NCBI GenBank assembly: GCA_965603205.1
Contig: CBFDCC010000006.1
Location: 186,001 to 250,000, forward strand
Reading direction: 5' to 3'
DNA length: 64,000 bases
Source: Temperatibacter sp965603205
GTDB taxonomy: Bacteria; Pseudomonadota; Alphaproteobacteria; Sphingomonadales; Kordiimonadaceae
The notes under the pieces are model-generated. The model was not told where the DNA came from. It searched no databases and saw nothing but the letters and a program-made list of their open reading frames with translations. The stretch's first letter is position 1. Every line of letters begins with the position of its first letter. The translations under genes and the position numbers were made by a program. This document shows, piece by piece, positions 1 to 8,701 of this stretch.

Positions 1-1
1 T

Positions 2-148
2 GTGGTTAAGGACGGCGCACTAGCCGTTGCAACAGTAATGAGCTGTACGTTATCATGTGATCATCGGGCAATTGATGGTTCAGTAGGGGCCGCGTTCCTT
101 GCAGAGTTCAAAAAACTTATCCAAGACCCTGTGACTATGTTGCTTTAA
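2..148 (+). CDS. pdhC: Dihydrolipoamide acetyltransferase (PDH E2), C-terminal end only
   Basis: Only the last 48 codons are in the window; the gene enters from the left edge and stops with TAA at 146-148. The fragment contains the DHRAIDG motif, the catalytic His/Asp signature of 2-oxo acid dehydrogenase acyltransferases (E2). The downstream lpd (E3) and lipA (lipoyl synthase) suggest the pyruvate rather than another oxo-acid dehydrogenase complex, because alphaproteobacteria commonly carry pdhA-pdhB-pdhC-lpd-lipA in this order. The E2 core transfers the acetyl group from lipoyl-lysine to CoA in the cytoplasm. The assignment to pdhC rather than sucB rests on the neighbours. Confidence 0.85.
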   Translation: MVKDGALAVATVMSCTLSCDHRAIDGSVGAAFLAEFKKLIQDPVTMLL

Positions 149-185
149 TAGGGTTGCTTTAATAGAGGGTGAATGGGGTTTTATT

Positions 186-500
186 ATGTCTACCACAGAT
201 GATTTAGATGATATTACAGGCGACTTAGAACGCAAAGAGGCTAACAGGTTAGCAGAAGCGCGAGGATTCTATTGGTTATGGATAATAGCTTTGGTTTTTC
301 ATGTCGGTTATGCGTTATTTTTGTGGCTTACATATTCTAAACTGATGGTTCTTACTGATCATCTATCGATTATCGGGATGCTTATCTTAGCGCCAGTCTC
401 TATGTGGTTACTTAATAGCGGGAAACAAGGCGGTGCAGTCGTTGCATCTATTGTTTTAGCGCTATTCTATTATTTTTATTTAATGTCGAATTGGGGTTGA
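186..500 (+). CDS. Small three-helix membrane protein of unknown function
   Basis: A 104-residue protein. It has an acidic, soluble N-terminus of about 28 residues followed by three hydrophobic stretches, roughly residues 29-49, 58-77 and 83-101, so it is probably an inner-membrane protein. No catalytic motif or known family was recognised. It lies between pdhC and lpd in the same direction with short gaps (37 and 62 bases), so it is probably co-transcribed with the pyruvate dehydrogenase/lipoate genes. Function unknown. Confidence 0.75.
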   Translation: MSTTDDLDDITGDLERKEANRLAEARGFYWLWIIALVFHVGYALFLWLTYSKLMVLTDHLSIIGMLILAPVSMWLLNSGKQGGAVVASIVLALFYYFYLMSNWG

Positions 501-562
501 ACCTAATTTTTCTAACACGCTAATGCAGTATAGTCAGGGTAGTACCTGAAAGGATTTAAAAT

Positions 563-1957
563 ATGTCGGATTATGATCTTATTGTTGTTGGTGGTGGCCC
601 TGGTGGGTATGTTTCTGCTATACGCGCTGCACAACTTGGAATGAAAACAGCCTGTATAGAGCGCGAACATTTAGGCGGTATTTGCCTAAACTGGGGCTGT
701 ATTCCAACCAAGGCATTATTGCGCTCTGCCGAGGTAATGCATCTGGCAAAAAATGGCGCTGAATTTGGCCTCCACATTCCAACTGTTGAGTTTGATCTAG
801 AAAAGATTGTTAAGCGTAGCCGTGGCGTTGCGGGGCAATTATCAGGTGGGATTGGTCATCTATTAAAGAAGAACAAAGTCACCCATATTGTTGGCGAAGC
901 TAAGTTAAAATCAAAAGGTGTTCTGAGTGTTAAGGACGCCAAGGGTAAAGTTAACGATGTTACGGCAAAGAATATCATCTTAGCCACTGGTGCCCGTGCT
1001 CGTGAATTACCGCATTTAAAAGCGGATGGCAAACACATCTGGACCTATAAACATGCACTTCAGCCTGATGTTGTTCCCACTAAGTTACTTGTGATTGGTT
1101 CTGGTGCGATTGGTATTGAATTTGCTAGTTTTTTCAACGATTTAGGCTCTAATGTCACTGTTGTTGAGATGATGGATCGGGTACTTCCAGTTGAGGACCA
1201 TGAAGTTTCAGCCTTTGCTGAGGACTCGTTCAAAAAAGCGGGAATGACCATTAAGAAAAAAGCTGGCGTTACCGAGCTTAAAGTGGCTGGTGGTAAAGTC
1301 ACAGCAACCGTTGAAGAAAATGGCAAAAAAACTAAAGAAACATTTGATCGTGTGATTTTAGCTATTGGTATTACAGGTAATGTTGAAAACCTTGGGTTAG
1401 AGGAAAACGGTATCAAGGTTGATCGAGGCCATATTGAAACTGATCCTTATGGTTTTACAGGCGTTGAAGGTATTTGGGCTATCGGTGATGTGGCTGGCGC
1501 GCCTTGGCTGGCGCATAAGGCATCCCATGAAGGCGTTGTAGCTGTTGAAAAGATTGCGGGTCTGCCTAACGTGCATCCGATGGATAAGGGAAACATTCCT
1601 GGCTGTACCTATTGTCGTCCACAAGTGGCAAGTGTGGGCCTTACTGAAGAAAAGGCGAAAGAGGCAGGTTACAAAATCAAAGTAGGTAAATTCCCATTCC
1701 AAGGTAACGGTAAGGCCATAGCACTGGGCGAACCTGAGGGTTTTGTTAAAACAATTTTTGATGAGAAAACTGGTGAAATGCTGGGCGCACATATGATTGG
1801 CGCTGAAGTAACTGAAATGATTCAAGGTTATGTGATAGCGCGCACGCTAGAAAGCACAGAAGCTGAATTACAACATACTGTTTTCCCACATCCAACTTTA
1901 TCTGAGATGATGCATGAATCTGTGTTAGATGCTTACGGTAAAGTGATTCACTGGTAA
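563..1957 (+). CDS. lpd: Dihydrolipoyl dehydrogenase (E3)
   Basis: A 464-residue flavoprotein disulfide reductase that reoxidises dihydrolipoyl-lysine with NAD+. It has the N-terminal FAD-binding GGGPGG loop (residues 10-15), the redox disulfide C41-x4-C46 in CLNWGCIPTK, a second Rossmann glycine motif (GSGAIGIEF, about residue 180) for NAD, and the C-terminal dimerisation domain ending with the catalytic H443/E448 pair (HPTLSE). Length is normal for the family. Its position between pdhC and lipA marks it as the E3 dedicated to the pyruvate dehydrogenase complex, although E3 can be shared with other oxo-acid dehydrogenases. An A/G-rich leader with AAAGGA precedes the ATG. Confidence 0.96.
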   Translation: MSDYDLIVVGGGPGGYVSAIRAAQLGMKTACIEREHLGGICLNWGCIPTKALLRSAEVMHLAKNGAEFGLHIPTVEFDLEKIVKRSRGVAGQLSGGIGHLLKKNKVTHIVGEAKLKSKGVLSVKDAKGKVNDVTAKNIILATGARARELPHLKADGKHIWTYKHALQPDVVPTKLLVIGSGAIGIEFASFFNDLGSNVTVVEMMDRVLPVEDHEVSAFAEDSFKKAGMTIKKKAGVTELKVAGGKVTATVEENGKKTKETFDRVILAIGITGNVENLGLEENGIKVDRGHIETDPYGFTGVEGIWAIGDVAGAPWLAHKASHEGVVAVEKIAGLPNVHPMDKGNIPGCTYCRPQVASVGLTEEKAKEAGYKIKVGKFPFQGNGKAIALGEPEGFVKTIFDEKTGEMLGAHMIGAEVTEMIQGYVIARTLESTEAELQHTVFPHPTLSEMMHESVLDAYGKVIHW

Positions 1958-1971
1958 TTGAGTAAAACTAC

Positions 1972-2889
1972 ATGACACAAGAACTAACAAAAGACGGCTA
2001 TATGCGTAAGCCAAAATGGCTACGTGTAAAAGCGCCAACAAGTGAAGTAGCGCGTGAAACCCGCAAACTTATGCGTAGTAAAAGCTTGCATACGGTATGC
2101 GAAGAGGCTGCTTGCCCAAATATCGGTGAGTGCTGGTCCAAAAAACACGCAACCATCATGATTCTAGGTGATACATGTACGCGTGCTTGCGCTTTTTGTA
2201 ATGTTAAGACGGGCCGCCCGATGCCTGTTGATCCGCTTGAGCCGATGAATACTGGCGAGGCTGTCGCAGCTATGGGGCTTAATCATGTGGTGATAACCTC
2301 TGTTGATCGTGATGATCTAGCTGATGGTGGCGCAGATCAATTTGTTAAAGTTGTTCAGGCAATACGTGAGATGTCCCCCACTACGACTATTGAAATTTTA
2401 ACGCCTGATTTTCGCAATAAACCCAATGAGTTAACCGTTGATAGAATTATTGCAGAGGGTTGCCCAGATGTGTTTAATCATAATCTAGAAACGGTGCCGC
2501 GTAATTATCCCCGTATCAGACCCGGTGCGCGCTATTACAATAGTTTGCGTCTGTTAGAACGTGTGAAACTGTTGAATCCAAGTGTATTCACTAAGTCGGG
2601 TATTATGGTTGGTCTAACAGAAGAAAAAATGGAAATCAGTCAGGTAATGGATGATATGCGCCAAGCCGACATTGATTTCATGACTATCGGTCAATATTTA
2701 CAGCCAACTGCTCGACACGCAAAGTTAGATAGATTTGTAACGCCTGAGGAATTTAAGACCTATGAGAGAATGGCAAAAGGTAAAGGGTTTTTACTTGTTT
2801 CCTCAACACCGTTAACACGTTCAAGCTATCACGCTGGTGATGATTTTGAAAAGTTACGTGCGGCACGTCAGAAGAAAATTAAATCATAA
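1972..2889 (+). CDS. lipA: Lipoyl synthase (radical SAM)
   Basis: A 305-residue radical-SAM enzyme that inserts two sulfurs into octanoyl-lysine of E2 and GcvH proteins. Both iron-sulfur clusters are visible. The auxiliary cluster cysteines C43, C48 and C54 are in CEEAACPNIGEC, and the radical-SAM CxxxCxxC is C69-C73-C76 (CTRACAFC). The conserved RSSY near the C-terminus supplies the serine ligand of the auxiliary cluster. Length matches bacterial LipA. It starts 15 bases after lpd and is followed within 3 bases by the RatA-like gene, so pdhC-lpd-lipA-ratA is most likely one operon. No strong Shine-Dalgarno sequence precedes the ATG. Confidence 0.97.
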   Translation: MTQELTKDGYMRKPKWLRVKAPTSEVARETRKLMRSKSLHTVCEEAACPNIGECWSKKHATIMILGDTCTRACAFCNVKTGRPMPVDPLEPMNTGEAVAAMGLNHVVITSVDRDDLADGGADQFVKVVQAIREMSPTTTIEILTPDFRNKPNELTVDRIIAEGCPDVFNHNLETVPRNYPRIRPGARYYNSLRLLERVKLLNPSVFTKSGIMVGLTEEKMEISQVMDDMRQADIDFMTIGQYLQPTARHAKLDRFVTPEEFKTYERMAKGKGFLLVSSTPLTRSSYHAGDDFEKLRAARQKKIKS

Positions 2890-2892
2890 GCC

Positions 2893-3324
2893 ATGCCTAA
2901 ATTTACAGACCAACAAACTCTACCCTTCACAGCTGAACAATTGTTCGCTGTTGTATCTGATGTTGAAAAATATCCTGATTTTTTACCGTGGTGTGTGGGT
3001 TCGCGGATATATAATCAAAAGGATGGTCAATTTGATGCGGATGTTATCATCGGCTTTAAGGCCTTTCGCGAGAAATTCACATCCCGCGTAACCTTAGTTC
3101 AAAACAAGTCAGTAAAAGTTGATTATATTAAAGGCCCGATGAAGGTGCTTTATAATCATTGGGAATTTACTGATAATAGTGATGGCTCTTGCCAGCTTGA
3201 CTTTGACGTAGACTTTACCTTTAAGAGCTTCATGTTAGAGAAGATGATTGGTAAATATTTTGAAACGGCTACTCGTAAAATGATGAAGGCTTTCATTGAT
3301 CGTGCTCATAGTCTTTATAGCTGA
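2893..3324 (+). CDS. RatA/COQ10-like START-domain protein
   Basis: A 143-residue protein of the polyketide cyclase/START-like COQ10 family. It shows the typical N-terminal pattern (tAEQLFAVVSDVEKYPDFLPWC) and a lipid-binding-type beta-alpha fold through to a C-terminal helix (RKMMKAFIDRA). Alphaproteobacterial homologues sit directly after lipA and are thought to act as ubiquinone-binding chaperones like Coq10. The E. coli homologue RatA is described as a ribosome-association toxin. Toxin activity cannot be judged from sequence, and a respiratory, ubiquinone-related role is the better guess from context. It starts 3 bases after lipA and overlaps the convergent cinA end by 10 bases. Confidence 0.85.
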   Translation: MPKFTDQQTLPFTAEQLFAVVSDVEKYPDFLPWCVGSRIYNQKDGQFDADVIIGFKAFREKFTSRVTLVQNKSVKVDYIKGPMKVLYNHWEFTDNSDGSCQLDFDVDFTFKSFMLEKMIGKYFETATRKMMKAFIDRAHSLYS

Positions 3325-3791
3325 AGTAACAAATTTAACGCCGCTTCAACTGTTTTTTGCCTGACTTTCTCTCGTCCAATATCGCCAAATTCAAATAATG
3401 TAGCTATGGGGGCTTGCCCCATCTCTGCCACGCTTATCCACACCGTGCCAACTGGCTTGTCTGTGCTGCCGCCACCCGGTCCTGCAACACCAGTTACTGC
3501 AATGGCTATATCTGCGCCAGAGTTTACAATGGCACCATAAGCCATTTCCTTAGCGACTGTATCGGATACGGCACCATATTGTCGCAGGCTATCCAGATTA
3601 ACACCTAGCATTTCATGTTTGGCGTCATTGCTGTAGGTGATGAAACCACGGTCAAATACATCGGATGATCCTGCTATTGCTGTTAGTGCACCACCAATTA
3701 GACCGCCTGTGCACGATTCCGCCGTGGCTATTTTAAGGCCGCGTTCCCGCGCCATTTGTAAAGTTTGCGTTGCTAATGATTGAATGGTCAT
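3315..3791 (-). CDS. cinA: CinA C-terminal domain protein (NMN amidohydrolase, PncC type)
   Basis: A 158-residue stand-alone CinA C-terminal domain. The TAESCTGG motif (about residues 23-30) and the GVAGPGGGSTDKPVGTV segment are the signatures of this family, whose E. coli member PncC deamidates nicotinamide mononucleotide in the pyridine nucleotide salvage cycle. The N-terminal molybdopterin-binding-like domain of full CinA is absent, as in most alphaproteobacteria. It is immediately downstream of the YeiH-like transporter on the same strand and converges with ratA. Confidence 0.9.
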   Translation of the reverse strand: MTIQSLATQTLQMARERGLKIATAESCTGGLIGGALTAIAGSSDVFDRGFITYSNDAKHEMLGVNLDSLRQYGAVSDTVAKEMAYGAIVNSGADIAIAVTGVAGPGGGSTDKPVGTVWISVAEMGQAPIATLFEFGDIGREKVRQKTVEAALNLLLQL

Positions 3792-3792
3792 G

Positions 3793-4773
3793 TCACTGCA
3801 CCAATGGTAGGGCGATGAGAACTAATACAGCGAGCCATGCAGTCTCTAATGTCATTAAAGCTACAGGTGCTAATCCTACGCCAAGTAAGTCTTTCAGGCG
3901 TGATTTAATGCCAATTGCAGCAATGGCAGCAATCAAGCTAAAACGCGATAGTTCGATAAGAAATTCCTTAATGCCTTGGGGAATTATACCAACGCTATTA
4001 ATGCCAACAAGCACGATAAAGGCAATGAGAAATACTGGTAAAGTAGGTGTTTTGCCGTCACTTGCATTACCCGACATTCTAAATGATAAGGCAATCACCA
4101 TCACAACAGGCACTAAAAAAGTGACGCGCATTAATTTAGTAACCGTCGCTAAGTCACCTGCTTCCTCTGAAATAGAATAACCAGCGCCAACAACTTGCGC
4201 TACATCATGGATAGTTGCGCCTAAGAATATACCAGCTGCACGGTCATCCATACCCATCCAGTTACTTATGACAGGATAAATAATCATGGCAACAGTGGAT
4301 AGAGTTGTCACACCAACAACAGCAAATATGGTATCGCGCTCTAATCCTTTTTCACGCGGCATAACGGCAGATATGGCCATGGCAGCAGAGGCACCACATA
4401 TAGCCACAGCACCACCCGTTAACATACCGAACCTTTTCTCTAAACCAAATAACTTTGCTATTAACATGCCTATTAAAATTGTTGAGATAACGCCGACAAG
4501 AATAAGCGCTAGTGGTTTCCACCCAAAGGCAGTGATATCGCCAAGGGCGATCCGTAGACCCAGTAAGGCTACACCGAAACGCAAAATACGTTTGCCCGTA
4601 AAATCAATACCAGACTTACATTGCTCTGAATCATAGATGAAATTCATAGATAACCCAAGGAGTAGGGCGTATAGCATAGTGGGTGCACCGTAATGCTCGC
4701 CAAGGAATTTTGCTGCTAATGCAACAATAAGCGCTACTGCCATACCAGGGAATAGCTGTTTAATAGAAGTCAT
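3793..4773 (-). CDS. YeiH family putative sulfate exporter (UPF0324)
   Basis: A 326-residue integral membrane protein with about ten hydrophobic segments along the whole chain. It matches the YeiH/UPF0324 family: an N-terminal GMAVALIVALAA helix, an ITGGAVAICGASAAMAISAV-type central motif (here LTGGAVAICGASAAMA), and the GATIHDVAQVVGAGY motif near residue 190. Family members are annotated as putative sulfate exporters and YeiH is linked to LysR regulation in E. coli, but substrate data are thin. It ends one base before cinA starts, so they are probably co-transcribed. Confidence 0.85.
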   Translation of the reverse strand: MTSIKQLFPGMAVALIVALAAKFLGEHYGAPTMLYALLLGLSMNFIYDSEQCKSGIDFTGKRILRFGVALLGLRIALGDITAFGWKPLALILVGVISTILIGMLIAKLFGLEKRFGMLTGGAVAICGASAAMAISAVMPREKGLERDTIFAVVGVTTLSTVAMIIYPVISNWMGMDDRAAGIFLGATIHDVAQVVGAGYSISEEAGDLATVTKLMRVTFLVPVVMVIALSFRMSGNASDGKTPTLPVFLIAFIVLVGINSVGIIPQGIKEFLIELSRFSLIAAIAAIGIKSRLKDLLGVGLAPVALMTLETAWLAVLVLIALPLVQ

Positions 4774-4807
4774 ACTCTGTCCATTTTATCTTGAGCTAAA
4801 TAATACC

Positions 4808-5314
4808 CTATAGATACCCTAAGCTAAGGGCTGCGTAAAGCAGTAGCCCTGAAATTATACCAGCCAAAATATCATCAATCATAACACCAAAACCACCACC
4901 GACTTTTTCATCTAACCATCTGATCGGCCACGGTTTTAAGATATCAAATATACGGAACAATAAGAAGGCAACGAGTAACCGACCGATATCTGGTGTGAAA
5001 TACAAAAGAGGCACCATGGCTAACCATTGCCCCGCCACCTCATCTATGACTATTTCTGGAGCATCATGAATGCCAGTTTCGGCTTCTATCTTATTAATGG
5101 CGATAATGGATACAATGGTTATTAACAAAGTTGCAGTTAATAATCCAACTAGGGTAATACCTTGAATGATCAGGATATAACCAACCATAAGAGCAGCATA
5201 TGACCCCCAAGTGCCGGGGGCAGGTTTAATAAGGCCACTTCCAAAGAATGTCACCCACCAGAATAGGGGGCTTTTATACCGTCCTTGCCAATTAGATATG
5301 GATTGTTTAGCCAT
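4808..5314 (-). CDS. pgpA: Phosphatidylglycerophosphatase A
   Basis: A 168-residue membrane phosphatase that makes phosphatidylglycerol from phosphatidylglycerol phosphate. The family pattern is clear: GSGLIKPAPGTWGSYAAL near residues 26-43, then EIVIDEVAGQW with acidic ligands near residue 88, RIFDILKPWPIRWLDEKVGGGFGVMIDDI near residues 122-150, and four hydrophobic segments. It lies 4 bases downstream of ispDF on the same strand, a pairing common in alphaproteobacteria. Confidence 0.93.
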   Translation of the reverse strand: MAKQSISNWQGRYKSPLFWWVTFFGSGLIKPAPGTWGSYAALMVGYILIIQGITLVGLLTATLLITIVSIIAINKIEAETGIHDAPEIVIDEVAGQWLAMVPLLYFTPDIGRLLVAFLLFRIFDILKPWPIRWLDEKVGGGFGVMIDDILAGIISGLLLYAALSLGYL

Positions 5315-5318
5315 CTAT

Positions 5319-6503
5319 TTATCCTTCAAATGGTAGACGAACAGTAGCGATAGCCTCAGCTGCTATGCCTTCGCCTCTACCTGTAAAACCTAATTTTTCA
5401 GTGGTGGTTGCCTGCACGCTAATACGGTCAATGGCAATATTTGTTATTTCAGCTAACCGTGCGCGCATAATATCCTTATGTGGACCAACCTTAGGCGCTT
5501 CACAAATGATTGTCACGGCCATATGCGCGATCATACCGCCACGGCCTAATATCAACTGACATGCTTTCTTAAGGAATATTTCCGATGCAGCACCGCGCCA
5601 CTGTTCGTCGGAGGGCGGGAAATGTGTGCCAATATCACCCGCACTGATGGATGATAATAGTGCATCTGTTAGTGCGTGCATAGCAACATCAGCATCAGAA
5701 TGGCCCTTAAGTGATTTGCTATGCTCTAGCTCGACACCACATAACCAAAGGCTTGCCCCCTCAGTAAAGCGATGAACGTCATAACCTTGCCCTGTGCGGA
5801 TATCACCCAGCGTCATTGCAATCTGTGCTTCTGCCTTGTTAAAATCCTCTGGTGTAGTGATTTTAAAATTCCTCTCACAGCCTTTGCTCAGCTGTAGATG
5901 ATGTCCTGCCGCTTCCATCAGGCTCGCATCATCAGTTAATGTCGCTATATCAGGATTTTCATACGCTTTCATAAGTTTTTTATAATCGAAAGCTTGTGGT
6001 GTTTGAACACGGTATAGATTATCCCTATCAACAGTAGATTCTATTATATAATCATGTGCCTTTTTTATAGTGTCTGTAATGGCGAGTGCTGGAATTACGC
6101 CATCAGCGCCTGTATCTAGCCTCATCCTCAATCCATCAATAAGATCAGATGATACAAACGGGCGAGCCCCGTCATGGATCATGACATATTCACTGTCACT
6201 AATAGATTTTAGACCATTTAGTGAAGATTCTTGCCTGGTAGTACCGCCAAATATTGGGTCAGGCAATTCTAACCCAGAGACACAGCTATTATATAATGCC
6301 ACATCATCAGGATGAATGATGACGTTGATAGGGCCAAGTTGTTCGATTTTCAGTAACGAATCAAGTGTGTGACGCAATATCATTTTGCCCGCAATAGTAT
6401 GATATTGTTTTGGCAGATCGCTGCCAGCACGATTGCCACGCCCCGCAGCGACGACTATTATAGGAATTTTATGCTTTTTAATCATATTTGATAGGGTTTT
6501 CAC
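5319..6503 (-). CDS. ispDF: Bifunctional MEP-pathway enzyme IspD/IspF
   Basis: A 394-residue fusion of two non-consecutive enzymes of the non-mevalonate isoprenoid pathway. Residues about 12-230 are IspD (MEP cytidylyltransferase), with the nucleotide-binding AAGRGNRAGSDLPKQ loop and the VMIHDGARPFV motif. Residues about 235-394 are IspF (MECDP synthase), with GQGYDVHRF, the metal-ligand HSDADVAMHAL motif and the C-terminal TTEKLGFTGRGEGIAAEA. Such fusions are known in alpha- and epsilonproteobacteria. The ATG at 6503 is followed 18 bases later by a second in-frame ATG (6485); either could be used. Transcription diverges from dusB. Confidence 0.96.
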   Translation of the reverse strand: MKTLSNMIKKHKIPIIVVAAGRGNRAGSDLPKQYHTIAGKMILRHTLDSLLKIEQLGPINVIIHPDDVALYNSCVSGLELPDPIFGGTTRQESSLNGLKSISDSEYVMIHDGARPFVSSDLIDGLRMRLDTGADGVIPALAITDTIKKAHDYIIESTVDRDNLYRVQTPQAFDYKKLMKAYENPDIATLTDDASLMEAAGHHLQLSKGCERNFKITTPEDFNKAEAQIAMTLGDIRTGQGYDVHRFTEGASLWLCGVELEHSKSLKGHSDADVAMHALTDALLSSISAGDIGTHFPPSDEQWRGAASEIFLKKACQLILGRGGMIAHMAVTIICEAPKVGPHKDIMRARLAEITNIAIDRISVQATTTEKLGFTGRGEGIAAEAIATVRLPFEG

Positions 6504-6580
6504 TTAATTGACTATGGCTTTTATTATAGGTTTCTGTCATATATGCACAAAATTTAGGCAGTTATACAACAGGTTTATAT

Positions 6581-7567
6581 ATGACTATTAACATCGGTCC
6601 GGTCGAAATCAAAGACCCAGTTATACTCGCTCCTATGTCAGGGGTAACAGATTTACCATTCCGTCGTCTTGTAAAAAGTTTTGGCGCTGGTCTTGTGGTG
6701 TCTGAAATGATCGCATCTGACGCGATGATAAACGCTACAAAACGTAGCAATAAGATGTCGTCCAGTTGTTCTGAGGAATTCCCCATGTCAGTTCAACTGG
6801 CGGGCTGTGAAGGCGCTAAAATGGCTGAGGCTGCTAGATTGAATGAAGATCGCGGCGCTGCTATTATTGATATTAACATGGGATGTCCTGTTAAAAAGGT
6901 TGTTAAGGGTCATTCTGGCTCAGCCTTAATGCGCGACCTTGACCATGCTGGCGAGTTAATCCACGCTACTGTGAATGCTGTTAACTTACCAGTTACGCTA
7001 AAAATGCGCTTAGGTTGGGATGATAATAGTATTAACTGCGCTGAACTTGCTAAAATAGCAGAGCAGGCAGGTATAAAGATGTTAGCGGTTCATGGCCGTA
7101 CACGCTGTCAGATGTATAAAGGGCATGCCAACTGGAAAGCCGTGAAACAAGTAAAAGACGCTGTAAAATTGCCTGTCTTCGTAAATGGTGATATTAATCA
7201 ATTAGATGATGTGGATACGGCCTTAAAGGATTCTGGCGCTGATGGCGTTATGATTGGACGTGGTACTTATGGCCGTCCGTGGCTCATAAACCAAGCCATT
7301 CAATATCTACGTACAGGCGCGCGTGTTCCAGACCCAGACCTATATGAACAATACCAAACAGTGGTTAGCCATTATGAGGGCATGCTTGGTCATTATGACG
7401 AACTTGTTGCCGTTCGTATGGCACGCAAACACATTGGTTGGTATACAAAAGGCCTGTCAGGGTCTGCTGAATTCCGTAATAAGGTAAATAGATTAGAGAG
7501 CGTTAATGAGGTTATGGAAGCCTTAAAGGTCTTCTACATGCCCCTTTGTGAAGAAATGGCGGCCTAA
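6581..7567 (+). CDS. dusB: tRNA-dihydrouridine synthase DusB (NifR3)
   Basis: A 328-residue FMN-dependent TIM-barrel enzyme that reduces uridines in the tRNA D-loop. The N-terminal ILAPMSGVTDLPFRR motif, the active-site MGCPVKKVVK (catalytic cysteine in NMGCP), LAVHGRTRCQMYKG, and the GADGVMIGRGTYGRPW phosphate-binding motif are all present. In alphaproteobacteria this gene (historically nifR3) is the first of the ntr operon, and here it runs directly into ntrB with no gap. Confidence 0.96.
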   Translation: MTINIGPVEIKDPVILAPMSGVTDLPFRRLVKSFGAGLVVSEMIASDAMINATKRSNKMSSSCSEEFPMSVQLAGCEGAKMAEAARLNEDRGAAIIDINMGCPVKKVVKGHSGSALMRDLDHAGELIHATVNAVNLPVTLKMRLGWDDNSINCAELAKIAEQAGIKMLAVHGRTRCQMYKGHANWKAVKQVKDAVKLPVFVNGDINQLDDVDTALKDSGADGVMIGRGTYGRPWLINQAIQYLRTGARVPDPDLYEQYQTVVSHYEGMLGHYDELVAVRMARKHIGWYTKGLSGSAEFRNKVNRLESVNEVMEALKVFYMPLCEEMAA

Positions 7568-8701
7568 GTGATGACTGCTAATGACCATATAACCTCTAGT
7601 AATGGCATTAGCGCAGAAGAACTGCTAGATAATTTACCTGATACACTTCTTGTTCTGGATAACACTGATACCATCATTAATGTTCATGGTAATTTTGAGA
7701 CATTGTTTCAGAAAAATATCACATCAATAATTGGCAAAAACATCAGCCAAATGTGCTGCGATATACGTTTAGCAGACATCATTGAACGCGTACGAAGAAG
7801 TCAAAGCGATATTTCCGTACGCGATATTAAAATTCATGGTTTTACTGCTCATGAAGACAATCTCGACATATATTGTCACATGATGAATGACGGTAATATA
7901 TTACTCACCTTGAGTATAAGAAATTTACCCGGCCTCACAGATAAGAAAAGCGAATTGCAACGGGCAACTTTGACTGCGAAGGGGCTTGCCGCCATGTTAG
8001 CCCACGAAATTAAGAACCCGCTATCTGGCATTAAAGGTGCTGCTCAGTTAGTTGCGCGTAAAATAGGTGAGGGTGACCGTAAGCTTACTGATGTTATTAT
8101 TAAAGAAGTAGACCGTATCCGTATATTGCTAGATGAGTTGGAGACTTTCACAAACCCCGGGGAACAAGAGCAGTCCTCTGTTAATATACACGAGGCGCTA
8201 AATCACGCTGTTGAAGTAGCGCGTGCAGGGTTTGGCGCATCTGCAAGTATATATCCAAATTTTGACCCATCATTACCAGAAGTTGCGGGGCATTTTGATC
8301 AATTGGTTCAGGTGTTTTTAAACCTCATTAAAAATGCAGTTGAAGCCGCGGGGCCTGAATGTCATCTAAAGATTACAACAGCTTATAGTCATGGGCTATG
8401 GGTCACCATGGATGATGGATCTAAAAATAGATTAGCTATTGAAGTCAGTATTGAAGACAATGGACCCGGTATTAAGGAGAGCATGAAAAAACATCTGTTT
8501 GATCCATTTGTCACGAATAAAGAGGGTGGAAGTGGGCTTGGTCTAGCCGTTGTAGCGCAATATATAGCCAATATGGGTGGTTTTATCGAATGTGAGAATG
8601 GCAGAGAGCAAGGCGCTATCTTTACAGGCCATTTACAAGCTTTCAGTGATTATGAGAATACTTCTAATTCGCAAGCTTCTAACAAGGAGACTAACGCGTG
8701 A
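7568..8701 (+). CDS. ntrB: Nitrogen regulation sensor histidine kinase NtrB (GlnL)
   Basis: A 377-residue cytoplasmic two-component sensor kinase. It has an N-terminal PAS-like domain (about residues 15-120), a dimerisation/phosphoacceptor domain with H146 in LAHEIKNPLSG, and a C-terminal HATPase with N box (LNLIKNAVEA), G1 box (IEDNGPGI) and G2 box (GGSGLGLAVV). No transmembrane segment, as expected for NtrB, which senses nitrogen status through PII proteins. The GTG at 7568 abuts the dusB stop; an ATG at 7571 is equally possible. It overlaps ntrC by 4 bases, indicating coupled translation. Confidence 0.95.
   Translation: MMTANDHITSSNGISAEELLDNLPDTLLVLDNTDTIINVHGNFETLFQKNITSIIGKNISQMCCDIRLADIIERVRRSQSDISVRDIKIHGFTAHEDNLDIYCHMMNDGNILLTLSIRNLPGLTDKKSELQRATLTAKGLAAMLAHEIKNPLSGIKGAAQLVARKIGEGDRKLTDVIIKEVDRIRILLDELETFTNPGEQEQSSVNIHEALNHAVEVARAGFGASASIYPNFDPSLPEVAGHFDQLVQVFLNLIKNAVEAAGPECHLKITTAYSHGLWVTMDDGSKNRLAIEVSIEDNGPGIKESMKKHLFDPFVTNKEGGSGLGLAVVAQYIANMGGFIECENGREQGAIFTGHLQAFSDYENTSNSQASNKETNA

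Noticed and set aside
5319..6503. IspD-IspF fusion as a novelty
   Set aside because: Such bifunctional enzymes are well known in alpha- and epsilonproteobacteria.
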